Below, piece by piece: positions 1 through 13,275 of a DNA stretch of 64,000 nucleotides (positions within the stretch are counted from its first letter, which is position 1; every line of letters starts with the position of its first letter). The stretch spans positions 124,001-188,000 of the forward strand of contig CACVBU010000797.1 of NCBI GenBank assembly GCA_902728285.1. The letters are read 5' to 3'. Below the pieces are notes generated by a model that saw only the letters and a list, made by a program, of their open reading frames with translations, had not been told where the DNA came from and did no database searches. The position numbers and the translations under genes are program-made. The DNA is from Clytia hemisphaerica. Its lineage: Eukaryota > Cnidaria > Hydrozoa > Leptothecata > Clytiidae.

Positions 1-441
1 TACAGACAAATTCTGGAATGGCCCTTTATGTTTCTTTTCTATTTGAATTTTTTATAATTTTTTTCATATCAAAAAGAAAAAAAGGTAAAAAGATTATAAT
101 GTGTGTTGTGATGGAACCTTGTGATGAAAGAAAGTCCTACTTAATGCTGTCTTTGATATTCAATTTAATTACGTGATGCTACGTTTTTACTTCATAGTGT
201 CTTGATTTGTTGAATATTCAAATTTTGGTTAGCAATAACTTCAATTTTACATGGGTAACTGCGCAACATTGGAAATCTCCCAATCACAGCGTGTTTGAAG
301 GGCCTTTTTGAGCGAAATCAAAAATGACATATTTTTTTCGTAACAATGGTGCGATATTGGGTAAAAATAAATAAACATACAGGATTTTACGGTGCACACA
401 GGTGGGATAGGAAAAAATAAACTTACAAAAATATTCTAAAT
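1..441. repeat. Direct repeat copy A (flanks the ISL2EU region)
   Basis: This stretch is repeated with small indels at 7761-8219. Both copies begin with TACAGACAAATTCTGGAATG and both end just after AAAAATATTCTAAATAT. Copy A starts at the window edge and probably extends further left. No coding potential is evident. The two copies lie about 7.7 kb apart in the same orientation, so they could be copies of a dispersed family, a segmental duplication, or long terminal repeats of a larger element. Positions 442-615 hold nothing recognisable. Confidence 0.85.
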
Positions 442-615
442 ATCATGCATTATTGCAATATTTATCCCTTTTTTGTTGTTTATGGTATTCATTGTTTGGG
501 CTAGGATCAAAGGGTAGGTCTAATGATAATTTAAGAATATCAATTTTTGCAGATATTTATGAGGTTTTTTCGGACTCTGAAAATTTAATCCTCCCAAAAA
601 TTAGTTTTTTACAAT

Positions 616-727
616 ACACCGTTTAGGAGTCTCAACTGCGCACGCGCACAGACTTGTTCCGACGAGAGCGTTCTGCAAAATACACACCGCCTTATCTCGC
701 TAATATTTTTTTGGTAGGTAAACATTT
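616..727 (+). repeat. ISL2EU left terminal inverted repeat
   Basis: This is the left arm of the element. The first ~35 bp match the right end with few mismatches. After a ~60-bp divergent stretch, the block TTGGTAGGTAAACATTT recurs in the right arm. These subterminal blocks are candidate transposase (THAP) binding sites; that role is an inference. Confidence 0.8.
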
Positions 728-798
728 TAGAATCACACAGGAATTTTGGTTGAAAAGTGCCTTCTTACTGAGTATTTCTGGCTTGAAACTTTGAAAAT

Positions 799-3161
799 AT
801 GGATGAAAATGGAAAACAGAAGCCCAAATGTAAGAAGAGAAAAAGATCAAGAACTTGTGCAGTCATAGATTGCCCAAATGGTGATTACAAGCTATCATTA
901 TGGCTCGATGAAGAGTATGAAAAGCACAAATCAAAGCAAGCAGATTGCCCCTGTGAACCCCCCTTCACGTAAGTACTTACTTACTTTAACTTGTCTAGTT
1001 TTAAGTTCAAAATTTTACATTTCTTGAATCCCAGTGCCCCATATTAAAGTAACCCGCTTTTACTGCCTAGCTTTAAGCCACTTTCAAAGTTTTATATTTC
1101 TTGAAAATCAGTCTCCAGTGCAGTGTGTACTCCAAAGCAAACAACTTTGGCAACATTTTCAGAAACTTATCATGTCTAGCACTAGAGCTTAAGTGTAAAT
1201 GTGCTGACTTTGTTGTATAGGTATTCGTCACCCAAAGATACATAACATCAGTCAGTAATGTCCCCTAGCCTGAATTCAGTGAAAGGCAACATGACAATGA
1301 TATATTTTAGTCAACCAACAGAGAAATAAAATGGGTACATACACAATAGCTATATATTGTTTTATTTTTCTATTAGTTAAGAATCATTATAGATTCTTTC
1401 TTTTTTGTCCTAAAATCCAGCCCATTTACTTACACATACCTTATTATTATTCTTTTCAGGCTGATTCCATTTCCAACGGTTAAAAGGGATGCACTAGGCC
1501 GATGTCACTGGAGGGAACTCATCAGACGTAAAAATCCGGACAATACAGATTGGAACCCCGGAAAACAATCACGAATTTGCTCTGTCCATTTTCCAGATGG
1601 TATAGTAACATCCGATAACCCCAATCCTGTTTTGAAACTGGGCTACCCAGAGTACCTTATTCCTAAGAAATTTTTGAAAGCTGAAAGGCGTAGTCTTACG
1701 TATAAATCTGTCAAATCTTCGACCGATAAGTTGCCCAATTTGACAATAGATTCAACCGCTGCGAAAGAATGTGATAAATGTGAAAAAGAATCCGATAATG
1801 AAAATGATAACATTGAAATTGAACAATCTCCCTGTTCATCAAATATGAATACAACAGCCTACCCTGATAGTCCTGAGTCTGAGTCCGAGTGTATGGAATT
1901 CGAAACAGAGCCCTCAATGGATTTTCAATCTGACTCTGAGCCAATGGATTTGATTGACAATGAAATTTTGAATAAACCAAGTTTTAATTGCAGCAATTGC
2001 AGCAGTTACATAGATCTTGTTATGAAACTCATCTCCATGATTATTGTTTTAGCTGGTGCTTTTATGTTGTTCTATGAAGAAGCATCCAAGGAAAAGCATA
2101 AATTAGAGATAATGTTGAAAGCCTGCACTAACACCATATCAAATCTTCGAAAACGTAATCTTTATTCGAGACGAAAGATTGCTAAGTTGGAAAAAAGATG
2201 CACCTGTGAAAAGCCTCTGTCCGATAAATTGTTAACTTCTGATGAAAATGTTCAATTTTATACTGGTGTCAAATCTCTAAAGCTATTTGAGAAAATTTAC
2301 AACAATGTTTATCCATTTGTTAGACGTAGATGGGCTGGATATTCAAAGACTGTGACAACACTAAAACGTAACTTTCCCAAACCGCCAGTAAAAATGGGAC
2401 CAAAGCGTAAACTGTCTGGGCATGACGAGCTGTTGTTATGTTTGATGCGTCTACGATTAGGTCTCTTGGGTAAAGACCTGGAGCATCGTTTTAAAATTTC
2501 AAGCTATCTGTGCTCCACCATTTTTTCCACTTGGCTCCGTGCTCTAAGTCAAACTATCGGAGAATGGTGTGTATTCATTCCAGACCAAGGTACTTTAAAT
2601 GCAACGAAACCTCCACATTTCAACACTGTGAACAATTTGCATTCTATCATTGATGGTACAGAGTTTTTCATTGAAACACCAAAAGACCATAAATGCCAAA
2701 AACAGACTTGGTCCAGTTACAAACATCACAATACTATGAAAACACTTGTTGCAGTTGCTCCAAACTCCTCAATTATTTTTGTTTCTAAAGCTTATGCTGG
2801 ATCTATTTCAGACAAGAAACTGACCAATCATTGTGGCTATTTAGACAAGGCCAAAGAAAACTCTGCTAAAGTTACAATTATGGCTGACAAAGGTTTCAAC
2901 ATCGCTGAGGAGTGTGCTTATCGTCATATTGAGTTGATAGTCCCACCTGGTAGACGTGGTACTAGCCAAATGACAACTGAACAACTTGAACGGAATAAGT
3001 ACATTGCCAAGATGAGAATTATTGTTGAACAAGTTATCCGGCAACTCAAGTGTTTTCGCATGCTATCATCTGAAATTCCGATAAATTTGTTGCGCAGCAT
3101 TGATGATATGGTTTTGGTTTGTTCTGCCTTGACAAACATGAAAGATCCAATATATAAGTAG
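799..3161 (+). CDS. THAP-domain DDE transposase, two exons, intact (ISL2EU)
   Basis: The transposase should bind the element ends and cut and rejoin DNA in the nucleus. I infer exon 1 at 799-968 and exon 2 at 1460-3161, with donor GTAAGT and acceptor TTTTCAG joining in phase to give about 623 residues. The N-terminal THAP zinc finger shows C20-x4-C25 and C97-x2-H100 and is split by the intron. A Ser/Glu/Asp-rich linker follows. A hydrophobic stretch lies near residues 244-262, with a basic, coiled-coil-like stretch after it. A helix-turn-helix lies near 375-419. The DDE_Tnp_4-type catalytic core has D455 in IDGTEFF, D533 in MADKGF and E580 in RIIVEQVIRQLK. No stop or frameshift was seen, so the protein may be active. 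The ATG at 799 was chosen because exon 2 alone lacks both THAP cysteines. Confidence 0.88.
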
Positions 3162-3479
3162 GATTATTATCGTTTTTCTAGCATGAAATCATTGTTCATA
3201 GCAACATTTTGTATTATAAGTGTACATATTTGAAAAAGCTCCTACTTTTATGAAACATTTTGTATTATAGTGTGTGTTTATTATATACTTATTTTTTAGA
3301 AAAACAAGGTTACATTGCTTTTGTGTGTCACTAAAGCATTAAAACTCTGAAAATTTTCTATACATTCGGAAAAAGTTTCTTTTAAGATTGAATCTGGTTA
3401 TTCAGGCTAAATTTTTATAAATCTTTTTAACTTTCGTTACAGAAATATAAAAAGCAATACATGTAAATAACATTAATAT

Positions 3480-5872
3480 ATGGATGATGAGGAATCAGGA
3501 CTTCCAGTTGAAGAATTGCAAACATGGTCAATAAATGCACTCAGAGCATTCCTTCACGTGCGAGGAAAAGTTACTACAGGATCTTTGGATGAATTGATTG
3601 CAAGGTAAATTCGTTAATTAATTTGAAAAGCTCCAGTTAGTGAAATATCAACTCAAAAGCTGATTAAGAATGGATTATTCAAGCAAGTCTTATCATTTTA
3701 GGGAATTTATTTTTTGAAAATTGAATTACCTAATATGTTATATTTTTTCTCATCAGGGCGTTTGTTGCAGCTGATGAGAACATTCCTGTCGACCCAGACA
3801 AAGAGCATGAAGAACGAGTTCTCCTGGATGAATATCAGTCAAAATTAAACGTCAAAGGAAAGACCATTCCTGATCCATTGGCAACTACTACAGGATGGGT
3901 TGGAGAAAAGAAAGCGATAATCAAATGCCAACAATGATTTACAAGGACATGGCGGATTATTTCACATTATCAGGACCCAGATTTATTGAACATCTTGAAC
4001 GAGAGTATAAGCTAGGTAAAGCTTACCGATACTTTTCGGGAGAATTTTTACGTGAGATTTATTACCATGCAATCGAAAAAGACCATAATTGTTGCTTCCT
4101 ACGATGTCGAGTTTCACCATCCCATAGAACAAAAGAGAAAGCTTACAAAGTATGGGCTTGTATACAAAGAGATCAAGATGAAATTCCAGGTGGAAAGATC
4201 TTCAGTGCATACTGCACTTGCTGCGCTGGGTTAAAGGGAACCTGCAACCATGTGGCTGGTCTACTCTTTCGCATCGACAGTGCTGTGATGAAAGGACTAA
4301 CGAAACCATCCAAAACAAGCACCCTCTCAACATGGAACATCCCCAGCGGGTCAAAGGTTGATGTTGAACCGACCGAAGCTTCCGAAATGGTTTTTCAAAA
4401 GTGCCATTACACCAGCGCTACTGATAGAGATTTTCTACAAGAGAAACAATCGTATTTGAACTTCAATCCGACACTGCATACAGAAGAATTGAAGCAGCTG
4501 GCAGATATTGAACGTGGCAGGAAACACTTTTATGACGACATCAGAGATATTGTACCAACTAGTCGGTTTTCTGAGCTTATGGAAGAAAAGCCACTCAGTA
4601 GGCCTAATGGAGTAGCCTATGATCTTCCCGAAACTCTTACCAGTCAACTTAATAACTTTTTTTATGAACAAGAAAAATCCATTCAGGAAAATGTTGCATT
4701 GTTTACAAAGAGTCTTGCTGTCAATGACCAGCAAATTAACGATGTTAAGCACTTGACACAAGCACAAAATATTGATACTCATTGGGGATTTTACCGGAAG
4801 GGAAGACTCACAGCTTCCATTTTCAGCCGCATAAATTCAAGATCTAAAACTTTGCAAAGAAAGCCGGAGGAGGATCCTATGCCCCTCATCAACACCATCA
4901 CTGGACGGCAGAAGAAAGGCATATCGACTGCAATGAAACGGGGCAGTTCCCTTGAGCCACATGCCTTTAGAAAATACAAATCCACCATGACAAAAGGTCG
5001 TCAACACGAAAAGTTCAAAGTAGAGAAAACTGGATTGGCCATTCTGAAATTACATCCATACATTGCAGTTTCCCCAGATGGAGAAATTTCCTGTACTTGT
5101 TGCCAACATGGGGTACTTGAAATCAAATGTCCATCTCGAACAATGGACAATATTCCATCCCACAATATATTACCATACTTAGAGAAAGTGATTGATCCAT
5201 TGACAGGCCAGGAAGATTTAAAATTGGACAGCAAGCACGAGTATTATTTTCAAGTACAAGGACAAATGGCTGTTACTGGATTTACTTATTGTGACTTTTT
5301 TGTTTATTCGAAAAAATGGCTATCACCTCGAGAGGATAAAATTTGATTCACAGTTTTGGAAAAGTGTTTTATTTAATTTGCAATGGTTTTGGTTCAACCG
5401 TTTGGCACCATATCTAATCACCCAATACTCCATTGATTTATCTAATGATTTAAATTCTGGTACCATAAATCCTATCGATGATGTCCCCGTTCCTAATGCA
5501 GCTGTAAATGATGAACCCCCTGTAAAATTGAATAAAACAAACGAATCGAATGTCGACAAACCAATTGATGATCCAATTGATATGGAAATTGCTAGTACAT
5601 CACTCGAAAGTGAAATTGAAATGAATAAATCTGAGATTCCTGGTACTCCTGAGCAAACATCACAAAATGATATAACACCAAATAGTGACATTGTGACATT
5701 CAAATGTGGAAAATGTGATAAAGATCTTGAGTCAGAGCCACAATGCTTTGAGGAAGAAAGTGTGGAATGTGAATCGTGTTCTCTTTGGTTTCATTTTCCT
5801 TGTGTTGGCATTAAAACACGAAAGAAAAAGCCAAGATGGAACTCGAAATGGTATTGTCTAAAATGCAAATGA
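3480..5872 (+). pseudogene. SAP-SWIM-YqaJ-PHD protein of ISL2EU, two frameshifts
   Basis: This is the second ISL2EU gene. Exon 1 (3480-3604) encodes a SAP-like helix pair containing ELQTWSINALRAFL. Exon 2 starts at 3757 after TTTCTCATCAG. A SWIM zinc finger follows (CTCC...CNH near 4215-4250). Next comes a YqaJ/lambda-exonuclease-type domain with a conserved Glu in SSLEPHAF, then SPDG and EIKC, the usual D-ExK set (4790-5130). The gene ends in a PHD finger (about 5700-5870, ending WYCLKC). The reading frame changes twice: near 3905-3915, where GWVGEK sits in one frame and the SWIM part in another, and near 5310 in an A6 run just after the YqaJ core. Each is a one-base difference, either a mutation or a base-calling error. 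The family is thought to process DNA ends during transposition; the PHD finger suggests chromatin targeting (inference). Confidence 0.8.
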
Positions 5873-6876
5873 ATTTGTTTTATGGTGTATATTAGAAAAA
5901 ACTGCTATTTTTATAGCAACATTTTGTAACATAGTGTAAATATTTTGTATTAGTGTATATCAGAAAAGTACTGCTGTTTTTTGTATCATAGTGCTAAAAA
6001 CTGCTACTTCAAGGCATCCTTTTAAATTTTCATTTTTTACCTTTGTTTGTCAGCATAGGATGGGAGTGAAGTATTGAAAACATGTCTCCCTTTTTAGTCC
6101 CAATAATTATTTTCTGTGTGGCCTACATAGTTAGTATCATCATATATATAAAACGAGGTATTTCATCTATTTTTAAAACTGTAAATAAAACAGGACATTG
6201 TAATTTTTATTGTGTATGCTGTGTTATATGAGATACAGAAGAAAAGTACAAATACTGCTACAAAGCAGTCTTTCTCCAATCATGTCTTTACAAACATATA
6301 TGTTTTAACCAAAAAATGTACAGAAATGGAATATGTAAATTTCGACCAATCGTAGTTTTCTTTCTGGTGCTCGAATATACCTAGTCGTAAAGATGAATAA
6401 TTGGGACTTTGTTCACTCGTAAAGAGAATGATTTTTCGACCTTTTACCATGTACTTTTGATTTAGTAGTAGCAACTAGGGCGACCTCTTTCTGTCCCCAT
6501 GTTATTTTTTTCCCGCGTAAAAAACCTTGAGGCTGAACACACTTTACTTTTGTTCATCTTGACCCTAATTTCTGCATGTAGATGTAGTCTTATTGCAATG
6601 TTTTGTTCGGTGAATTACCATTCCTTATCGATACAAATTGGGCTGGATACTACAGAGATAAGGAATAGGGTGAACCCTTTAGGGATTTTCTTGTACATTT
6701 TCTTTATCTCTGTAGTAACTTGATGAGGTGTAATTACTATCAAAATGTAAACAAGACGAAGATCAAAAACATTCAAAATGGCGTGAAAAAGAGGAAGCAC
6801 GAGTGCAATATTTTCAAGTTTCAGTGGCTTTTACTCGTATGTTGCGGTTGAATTTATGCTTGTTTTCGCCTGTTTT

Positions 6877-6961
6877 CCGTAAATGTTTACCTACCAAGGT
6901 GACCATCTTTATTTTTGTTATTGTTTTTCACGCGTGCGCAGCTGACACTCCTAAACGGTGT
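6877..6961 (-). repeat. ISL2EU right terminal inverted repeat
   Basis: This is the inverted partner of 616-727, ending ACTCCTAAACGGTGT. Just inside it, TACTACAGAGATAA (6648) and its complement (6704-6717) form a separate small hairpin in the subterminal region. Confidence 0.8.
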
Positions 6962-6963
6962 AT

Positions 6964-7760
6964 TATTTAAAATTCATGAATGGATTTTTGTATTTGTATC
7001 CTTTTAAAGCACAAAAATTTCAAGTATTCTTTTTTAACATTATGTTTTTATGTCATAATCCTACCTACAATTGCTATTATCATAATTTTTTCAACGTTTT
7101 CAGTATAGTAGATTTAGAGGAGGAGCAAGGACCAAGGAACCCATAGTTAGTGAAGATTCTGAGGAAAGCTGCTCTTTTAACTTTTTGTTGTTATCAAATT
7201 TGGAGAAAGATGTGCCAAAACAAGTTCTCGTCAAAGTTAACATTTTGCTAAAAACTTAAAGCTCGTTAAAATAAAGCAATTCATTCTCCAAAAATGATTT
7301 CTCATAAGAATTTTCAAAATTTATGCTGTTCTTGAGTGCTCGTGCTCTCATTAAAATAGAAGATATTAGAAATAGCTTTTAAAAGTCACTAAAATCTTTC
7401 TGATGACATCTTTAGATTAACGTTTAGTAGAATAAGTACAGTAATCATTTTCTTTTTTAATTTCATTATTCAGATCAGTGGATTCAAACAGCCCAGTTGA
7501 ATTAGACGTTGAGTTGAAGTTGGTTTGGGCCATCGCAGAAAATTCTTGTTAGCCATCTCGGACGACGTGCATTTTTTAATTTTTTTCTAGCCTTGGAAAT
7601 AATTTTTCTTTTCCAGTGGTGGTAGTAAAATTCCGATGAAAAGCCATGTACTTTTGCAAAATGCATCGGAAATTCTACTCTTTTTTGCCTTGGAAATTTT
7701 GAATTTTGGTGAAAACTTTTGCCCTCAGAAATCCTGTGTCGTCCGCACCCCCCCCCCTGT
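6964..7760. other. AT-rich flank of ISL2EU, no gene seen
   Basis: Only short, non-conserved open frames and AT-rich sequence are present. A C-run (10 C) lies just before the second copy of the direct repeat. Confidence 0.6.
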
Positions 7761-8219
7761 TACAGACAAATTCTGGAATGGCCCTTTAAGTTTGTTATGT
7801 TTCTTTTCTATTTGATTTTTTATCATTTTTTTTTTATATCTAAAAGAAAAAAAGGTAAAAAGATTATAATGTGTGTTGTGATGGAACCTTGTGATGAAAG
7901 AAAGTTCTACTTATTGCTGTCTTTGATATTCAATTTAATTACGTGATGCTATGTTTTTACTTCATAGTGTCTTGATTTGTTGAATATTCAAATTTTGGTT
8001 AGCAATAACTTCAATTTTACATGGGTAACTGCGCAACATTGGAAATCTCCCACTCACAGCGTGTTTGAAGGGCCTTTTTGAGCGAAATGAAAAATGAGAT
8101 ATTTTTTTCGTAACAATGGTGCGATATTGGGTAAAAATAAATAAACATACAGAATTTTATGGTGCACACAGGGGGAATTTGACAAGGAAAAAATAAACTT
8201 ACAAAAATATTCTAAATAT
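7761..8219. repeat. Direct repeat copy B
   Basis: This is the second copy of the repeat at 1-441, with the same order of words (TGTGTTGTGATGGAACCTTG, GCGAAATGAAAAATGAG). It carries small insertions such as AGTTTGTT near the start. Homology stops at AAATAT|GAGTAGGG, which marks its right border. Confidence 0.85.
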
Positions 8220-10315
8220 GAGTAGGGTTTGTAACCTCAGATCATCTGAGATGAATAGGGGTTTCGCACAATTCATCTGAGATAATCTCAAAGTATTTTG
8301 TTTATATGACACATAGAGAAATAGACTTTTGCAGGTGTAATATCTAACATTACACTTGCTTCTTCTCTATGTGGTATCGTTAGCATCAAATAAAAACTTT
8401 GTACTGTATATTTGGACCTAGGAGTGCTGCCACTAATGCCTATTCGACGTCTGCTTTATTTCAACTCTTTTCTATGTTTCAGTGAAAAAAAAAAATATTC
8501 TGGAAAGTTCATTTTGATGGCTCGTTGAAGAAATTGATTGAAATATTAACAGTCAAAACCAAAGGTAAAGAAGAGTATAAGTCTGCTTGTTGATATTGTT
8601 CTCTCTACATTTATTGTACATTTTTTGAATAGTTGAAGGTTCAATTCTACTTCATCTATTATAAAGTATAAGTTTTTTGGGTTATTGGCTCAAATGTTTA
8701 TTTCTCTTATGCAATTTTGCTGAGCAAGCATTGCTATTCTTATATTCATTGTTTTGAGTTTTGAATTATTGATATGGAACTTTTTTTAAAGGGCTAATTT
8801 CAGAACTTTGCTTTTTGTAGATTTCACCAACAATGACAGCTATTGTGGTGTTTCGATGACTCAGATAAGTGCTAAATTATATAATGGTTGTCTGCAAAAC
8901 CGACTTTTTCTTGATAAAGAAGTACCAAAACGACAAAAATTATAGAAGTTTATCGTCCATTGCCTGAAGAACCAAGAAATGACATTGTTTGAAATTGTTT
9001 CTTAACTTAAATGACACCAGGCGTGTTACTCTCGTTATAGACACTAATGGAATAATAATAATAAAGAGATATAATTTTAATAAATGGAATCGCCGTTATT
9101 GCTGATCAAGTGGATGATCTAGGTAATTGTTTTGGTCAAGTGTTTGGATGCTGTGAAAGACGGATCCTGTTTGACAGATACGTGTGGATGCTGTGGAAGA
9201 CAGGTCCTGTGATATTCATGTTGTGTTGATGTGGATCATGTGATCGACAGATCCAATCATTTTATATAGACTGTTCCTGTTGATATTTGTTATAGTTAAT
9301 ATTCGTTCCTGTTGGTATTTGGCTTCCTGTTATCATATCTTTTGATTGGCGTTATTGCAGCACGCATTCCAGTGGCTTCGATCTATCTCTTGGAGAAGAA
9401 CGCTAATATCTGGTGAGTCAATTATTTACTATTCAACAAGACCATGAAATCAAATGTGTAAATTTCAATTATCTTGGAAGTTTCTCTGATGCTACTGCCC
9501 CGCCAGGGTAAGTTATCCAGGGGTTTACGAAATAAAAATCGATATCAATTTACTATCAACCATGAGATTACAAATTAATTATGATCACCCAACTTGAACA
9601 TTATTTCTATTTTACAGGTAACTGACACATCTCCTCATTACCGGCAAACTATAGAAGCTAAGACGTGATGCACGAGTATTGACTTGCCATGTTTTCAATC
9701 GATTCAAAAGACATCAACAATGATTTGGTTGGTGATTTTAGCTTGTATTCAAACAGAAACTAAAGTATATAAGTCGCTCATTTTTAAAGGGGCCTAAGTC
9801 CTAAGGGTCTGAATTTTAGAGGGGCCTAAGTCCATTTTTGTGATTTTGAGAAAATCAATTAAAGTTTTCTTGATTCTGAAGCCAATTTTTTTATCGCCAA
9901 GCCCTAAAGTTCCTGAAAGCCATATTTATAACTGGTTTATTCACGTGGTATAAATCACTGTTTAGAAATAGGAGTTACAATAATCAGTGGTAAAAATTGT
10001 AAATATAAATTCTTCTGGTGTGGTGATGACACAGGTTACGGTGGTGTTGGTATCCTTCTTGAGGAAGCTCTTATCCTGCAGCCACTCCTGGCATAGGTAA
10101 AGTTACCTCAAAAATGAACTATGATTTAGTAACTAAAGACATCACATTATCTCATGATAGATAAAAGAGTAAGACTTGCTTTAAAATAGTAATTTTGTGG
10201 CTTACATTTTTGACTAAAAAAGTCTGTTTCTACTTTAATTAAGCTGAAAGTCACCTTTATCTAAACATGAATATCAATAAACTGAGTAAACCTCGTCAGG
10301 GATGATTCAAATATC
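8220..10315. other. Gene-poor DNA
   Basis: No convincing exon or domain was found. Around 9120-9290 the phrase GATGCTGTG(A/G)AAGAC recurs in an imperfect, locally repeated stretch. Around 9790-9830 GGGGCCTAAGTCC is repeated. Nothing else stands out. Confidence 0.5.
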
Positions 10316-10317
10316 TA

Positions 10318-13147
10318 CAGTATGTGGCCCCCAAAATGTCGATCAAATTTAAAATTTCTCTCACATCTCTTAGCATCTCCACTTTATTTCCCGACAGTTC
10401 TTTTTCATGATTTTCAACTTTAACAATATTTTTCAATCGCTTAAAGATAGGTAGCTTTTTTCTAATGGCCCCCAAAACGGAGGTTTGCAATTTTAGCAAT
10501 TTCTCGAGATATCTTTAAGATATGAATACAAAATTTTGACCATAGTTTTGAAATGTGATTTAGAATGTTTTGGGCATAAATTAGTTTGATAAAGTTTTTA
10601 CAGTATACCCCTGGTTGTCAAAACGGAGGTTTGGGGCCCCCAAAATGTAGGTGTAGTTAAAATCAAATTATTAAGCCCAGTGATAATAGGGGGAAAAACT
10701 ATGAGCATATTCACCCTTAAATTTACGACCCGATGGATATAAAAGTTATGATTTTTATGAAATATTTCAAGATTTTCAAACTTAAATAACGCCTTCATTA
10801 CCGGTGAGAATACTTTATCTATAAATCTTTGAATTCCAACCTTCTATTTCCTTAAGAGTGAGTTATGTACCATTGATATCTTAATGCACCACCGATTTAT
10901 GACTGGGGCATTTTGGAAAAAACCTAAAATTTTGGTCATGTTGTAACATAAAGTTAAGTGCATGGTTCCCTAGTACTCACTTAACATATTTTTAAAGGAA
11001 AACTACTGAGTTCGAAACTATGTATGAAAGGCAATCTACCAATCCGTTCTAAAAGATTTTTTTATAAAATGTAGGAGGAACTCGATCAAGGGGACTAGCG
11101 ACCTGCTAACCCCCTTTCTCTTAAAACCAATTCACCAATTGATGCTAGTATGTTGTAATCAATGAGGTCTTTTCTTCTGGTATTCATAAACCGCACCCAC
11201 AAACAGCCATGAGTTGAGGTAGATTGGTCCTGTTTGAACGTGGTGTCAGGGGAATTAGAAAGTAGGCGTGTTCAGAACACTGTATTGTGATGTTTTGATT
11301 GAACATATTTGCGTATTGAAAATGAAATAGAAAATTTGAACAAAAACTAAGTCTATTGAAAAATGAAAAAAAAGCTGACAAAATACAAGAACTAAGATCA
11401 AAGGAAGTGAATGTAAATGCTAAGTATAATTGAGAACTGTAGAACAAAAGCAAAAGAAAGGAAAAACTCACCTGCTAGCCTGTGATTAGAAGCTGTAGGC
11501 AACAGACAGCAGTAAACAGGGTGTGAGACTAGCACCAAGTGTAAGAGGGTTGAATGCTTGGGCATGTAATTGAAAATAATGATTGAAATATGAATTGACT
11601 TGACTTATGGCTTGACTCATTCAATGTCTCTATTGAAGTGCAGTGCAAAACCGAAAGCTTATTTATGCATTCTGCAGAACAGAAATGTATAAAATACAGG
11701 TCTAAATTAATTTATGACAAAAAGTGAATTACATATTGAATTGGCATATCTTGATAAACAAAAAACTGACCAAATCTAAATTTAACTGAAAATATGAAAA
11801 TATTCAAAATGGTAGAAAATATGATGAAAACAAGAGGAAACATGAAAAATGACAAACTGCAGAATAGTGAGAGTGCTGTATAGGACTTGAGACTGATTCA
11901 AGTAAAATTAACTGCCTTGACATGCGTTTACGCGCCTTTGTCGTGGTACAACAAGACCACCAGCTGTATATGCACTTTGTTGATGACAAATAATTGGATG
12001 ACATGCCTGTCACGCGCAATACCATAGAGTAAGCTGCATACATTGCAGAAATGACGACTTCTTGAAGATAAAATTAAGTTTTTTCGATGGAGTGTTGAAA
12101 ATTATACACAACAACATCTAGTTAACAGTAACATTTAGTTCAGTGGTTTATCACAATAATAGTTCAGTTTGTAAAGAAAGCATGAAACTTGACACAGATA
12201 TGCACAATTGTAGTCTGAACAAAAAAATTGACAGAGACACGTCTGAAAACCACGTGACTGTTGATGTCAGGACTTTTCTGCTGACGTCATGAAAATTCTT
12301 TAAAGACTGTCTCACAGGTCGTACCTGTCCTGTATATATCAGATTACAAAAATACAGGACGGGTCTCCTATCTTTGTCAACAGTGATGTAAAATTTTTCA
12401 CAGTGACGAAACTAGATTGTGAACCCGCACATCCAAACAATGTTATTTGTTTAAATCTATTCAGATTATAACTAGTTGAACAGCGACGACATTACGTTAT
12501 TTTTCAATACTGTGTTCAACAAACTGACACCATTTCCTGGTAATGATGATATGATATGGATGACATTATTGCCACTAGAATCAGCTGCAAGAAAAGCTAT
12601 CCTCTGAAGAAATTCAGAACTTCCAATTCTCAAATTTTGACATATTCAATGTCTTGTTTACTTCTTCTAAACTCAGAAATCAAAAAAGTGTGAACAATGT
12701 ACAACATACAGGAAAAACTCTCTGATTAAAATCAGATTTCGAAAAGAAAAATGAGCTGAAGCACCCTCAAAATTGTCTTACAAAGACTCAGTTGATCAAA
12801 TGCGTTGGCATCACCTAATGATCAGATGGTGCTTGAGCATTTATTTGAAATCGCCAGATATGAAATATTTTCAATACTCCTTCAGGTGATCACGCTACCA
12901 TTTTTCCTGTCTTTTCACTGCAATAAACCAAAGCAAGAGCAAGAACAACTGCAGTAAAGGTCAAAAGCTACCTATCTTTAAGCGATTGAAAAATATTGTT
13001 AAAATTGAAAGTTTTGAAAAAGAACTTCTGGGAAATAAAGTAGAGATGTTAAAGTTTTTCATGCAGCAAAAATTTTTGTAAAACCTCCTTTCCTCTAGAT
13101 TTGAGAGAAATTTTAAATTTGATCGACGTTTTGGGGGCCACATACTG
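10318..13147. mobile_element. Nonautonomous Tc1/mariner-like element with long TIRs
   Basis: Both ends carry CAGTATGTGGCCCCCAAAA followed by GTCGATCAAATTTAAAATTT in inverted orientation. The arms stay similar for about 160-180 bp (10318-10470 against 12965-13147), including the inner words TTTCAATCGCTTAAAGATAG and GTAGCTTTT. TA flanks both ends (10316-10317 and 13148-13149), the signature of Tc1/mariner insertion. No transposase frame was found in the 2.5-kb interior. A second short copy of the CGGAGGTTTG...GGCCCCCAAAA words lies near 10620-10650. Confidence 0.75.
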
Positions 13148-13275
13148 TATATACAGTACCATACCACCCAAGTTCCCTCAACTAACATCGCCAAGCTCTC
13201 TATTAGGCTGAGCTAAGTCTTAAAGCCACTACAAGAAACACACGACTATTAAAGCTTTTATATCATGTTTACCTC

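Larger units (their letters stand above)
616..6961 (+). mobile_element. ISL2EU-like DNA transposon with two genes
   Basis: The ends are inverted copies of ACACCGTTTAGGAGT, followed inward by a shared CTGCGCACGCG block and then by TTGGTAGGTAAACATTT (711-727 on the left, the complement at 6877-6893 on the right). The flanking dinucleotide is AT (614-615 and 6962-6963), or TA if the border is shifted by one base, which fits the 2-bp target duplication of ISL2EU. Inside are two genes on the plus strand: a THAP-DDE transposase and a SWIM/YqaJ/PHD protein. That pair is characteristic of ISL2EU (IS4EU) transposons as I know the family. The nuclease gene is frameshifted, so this copy may be only partly functional. 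Confidence 0.85.
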
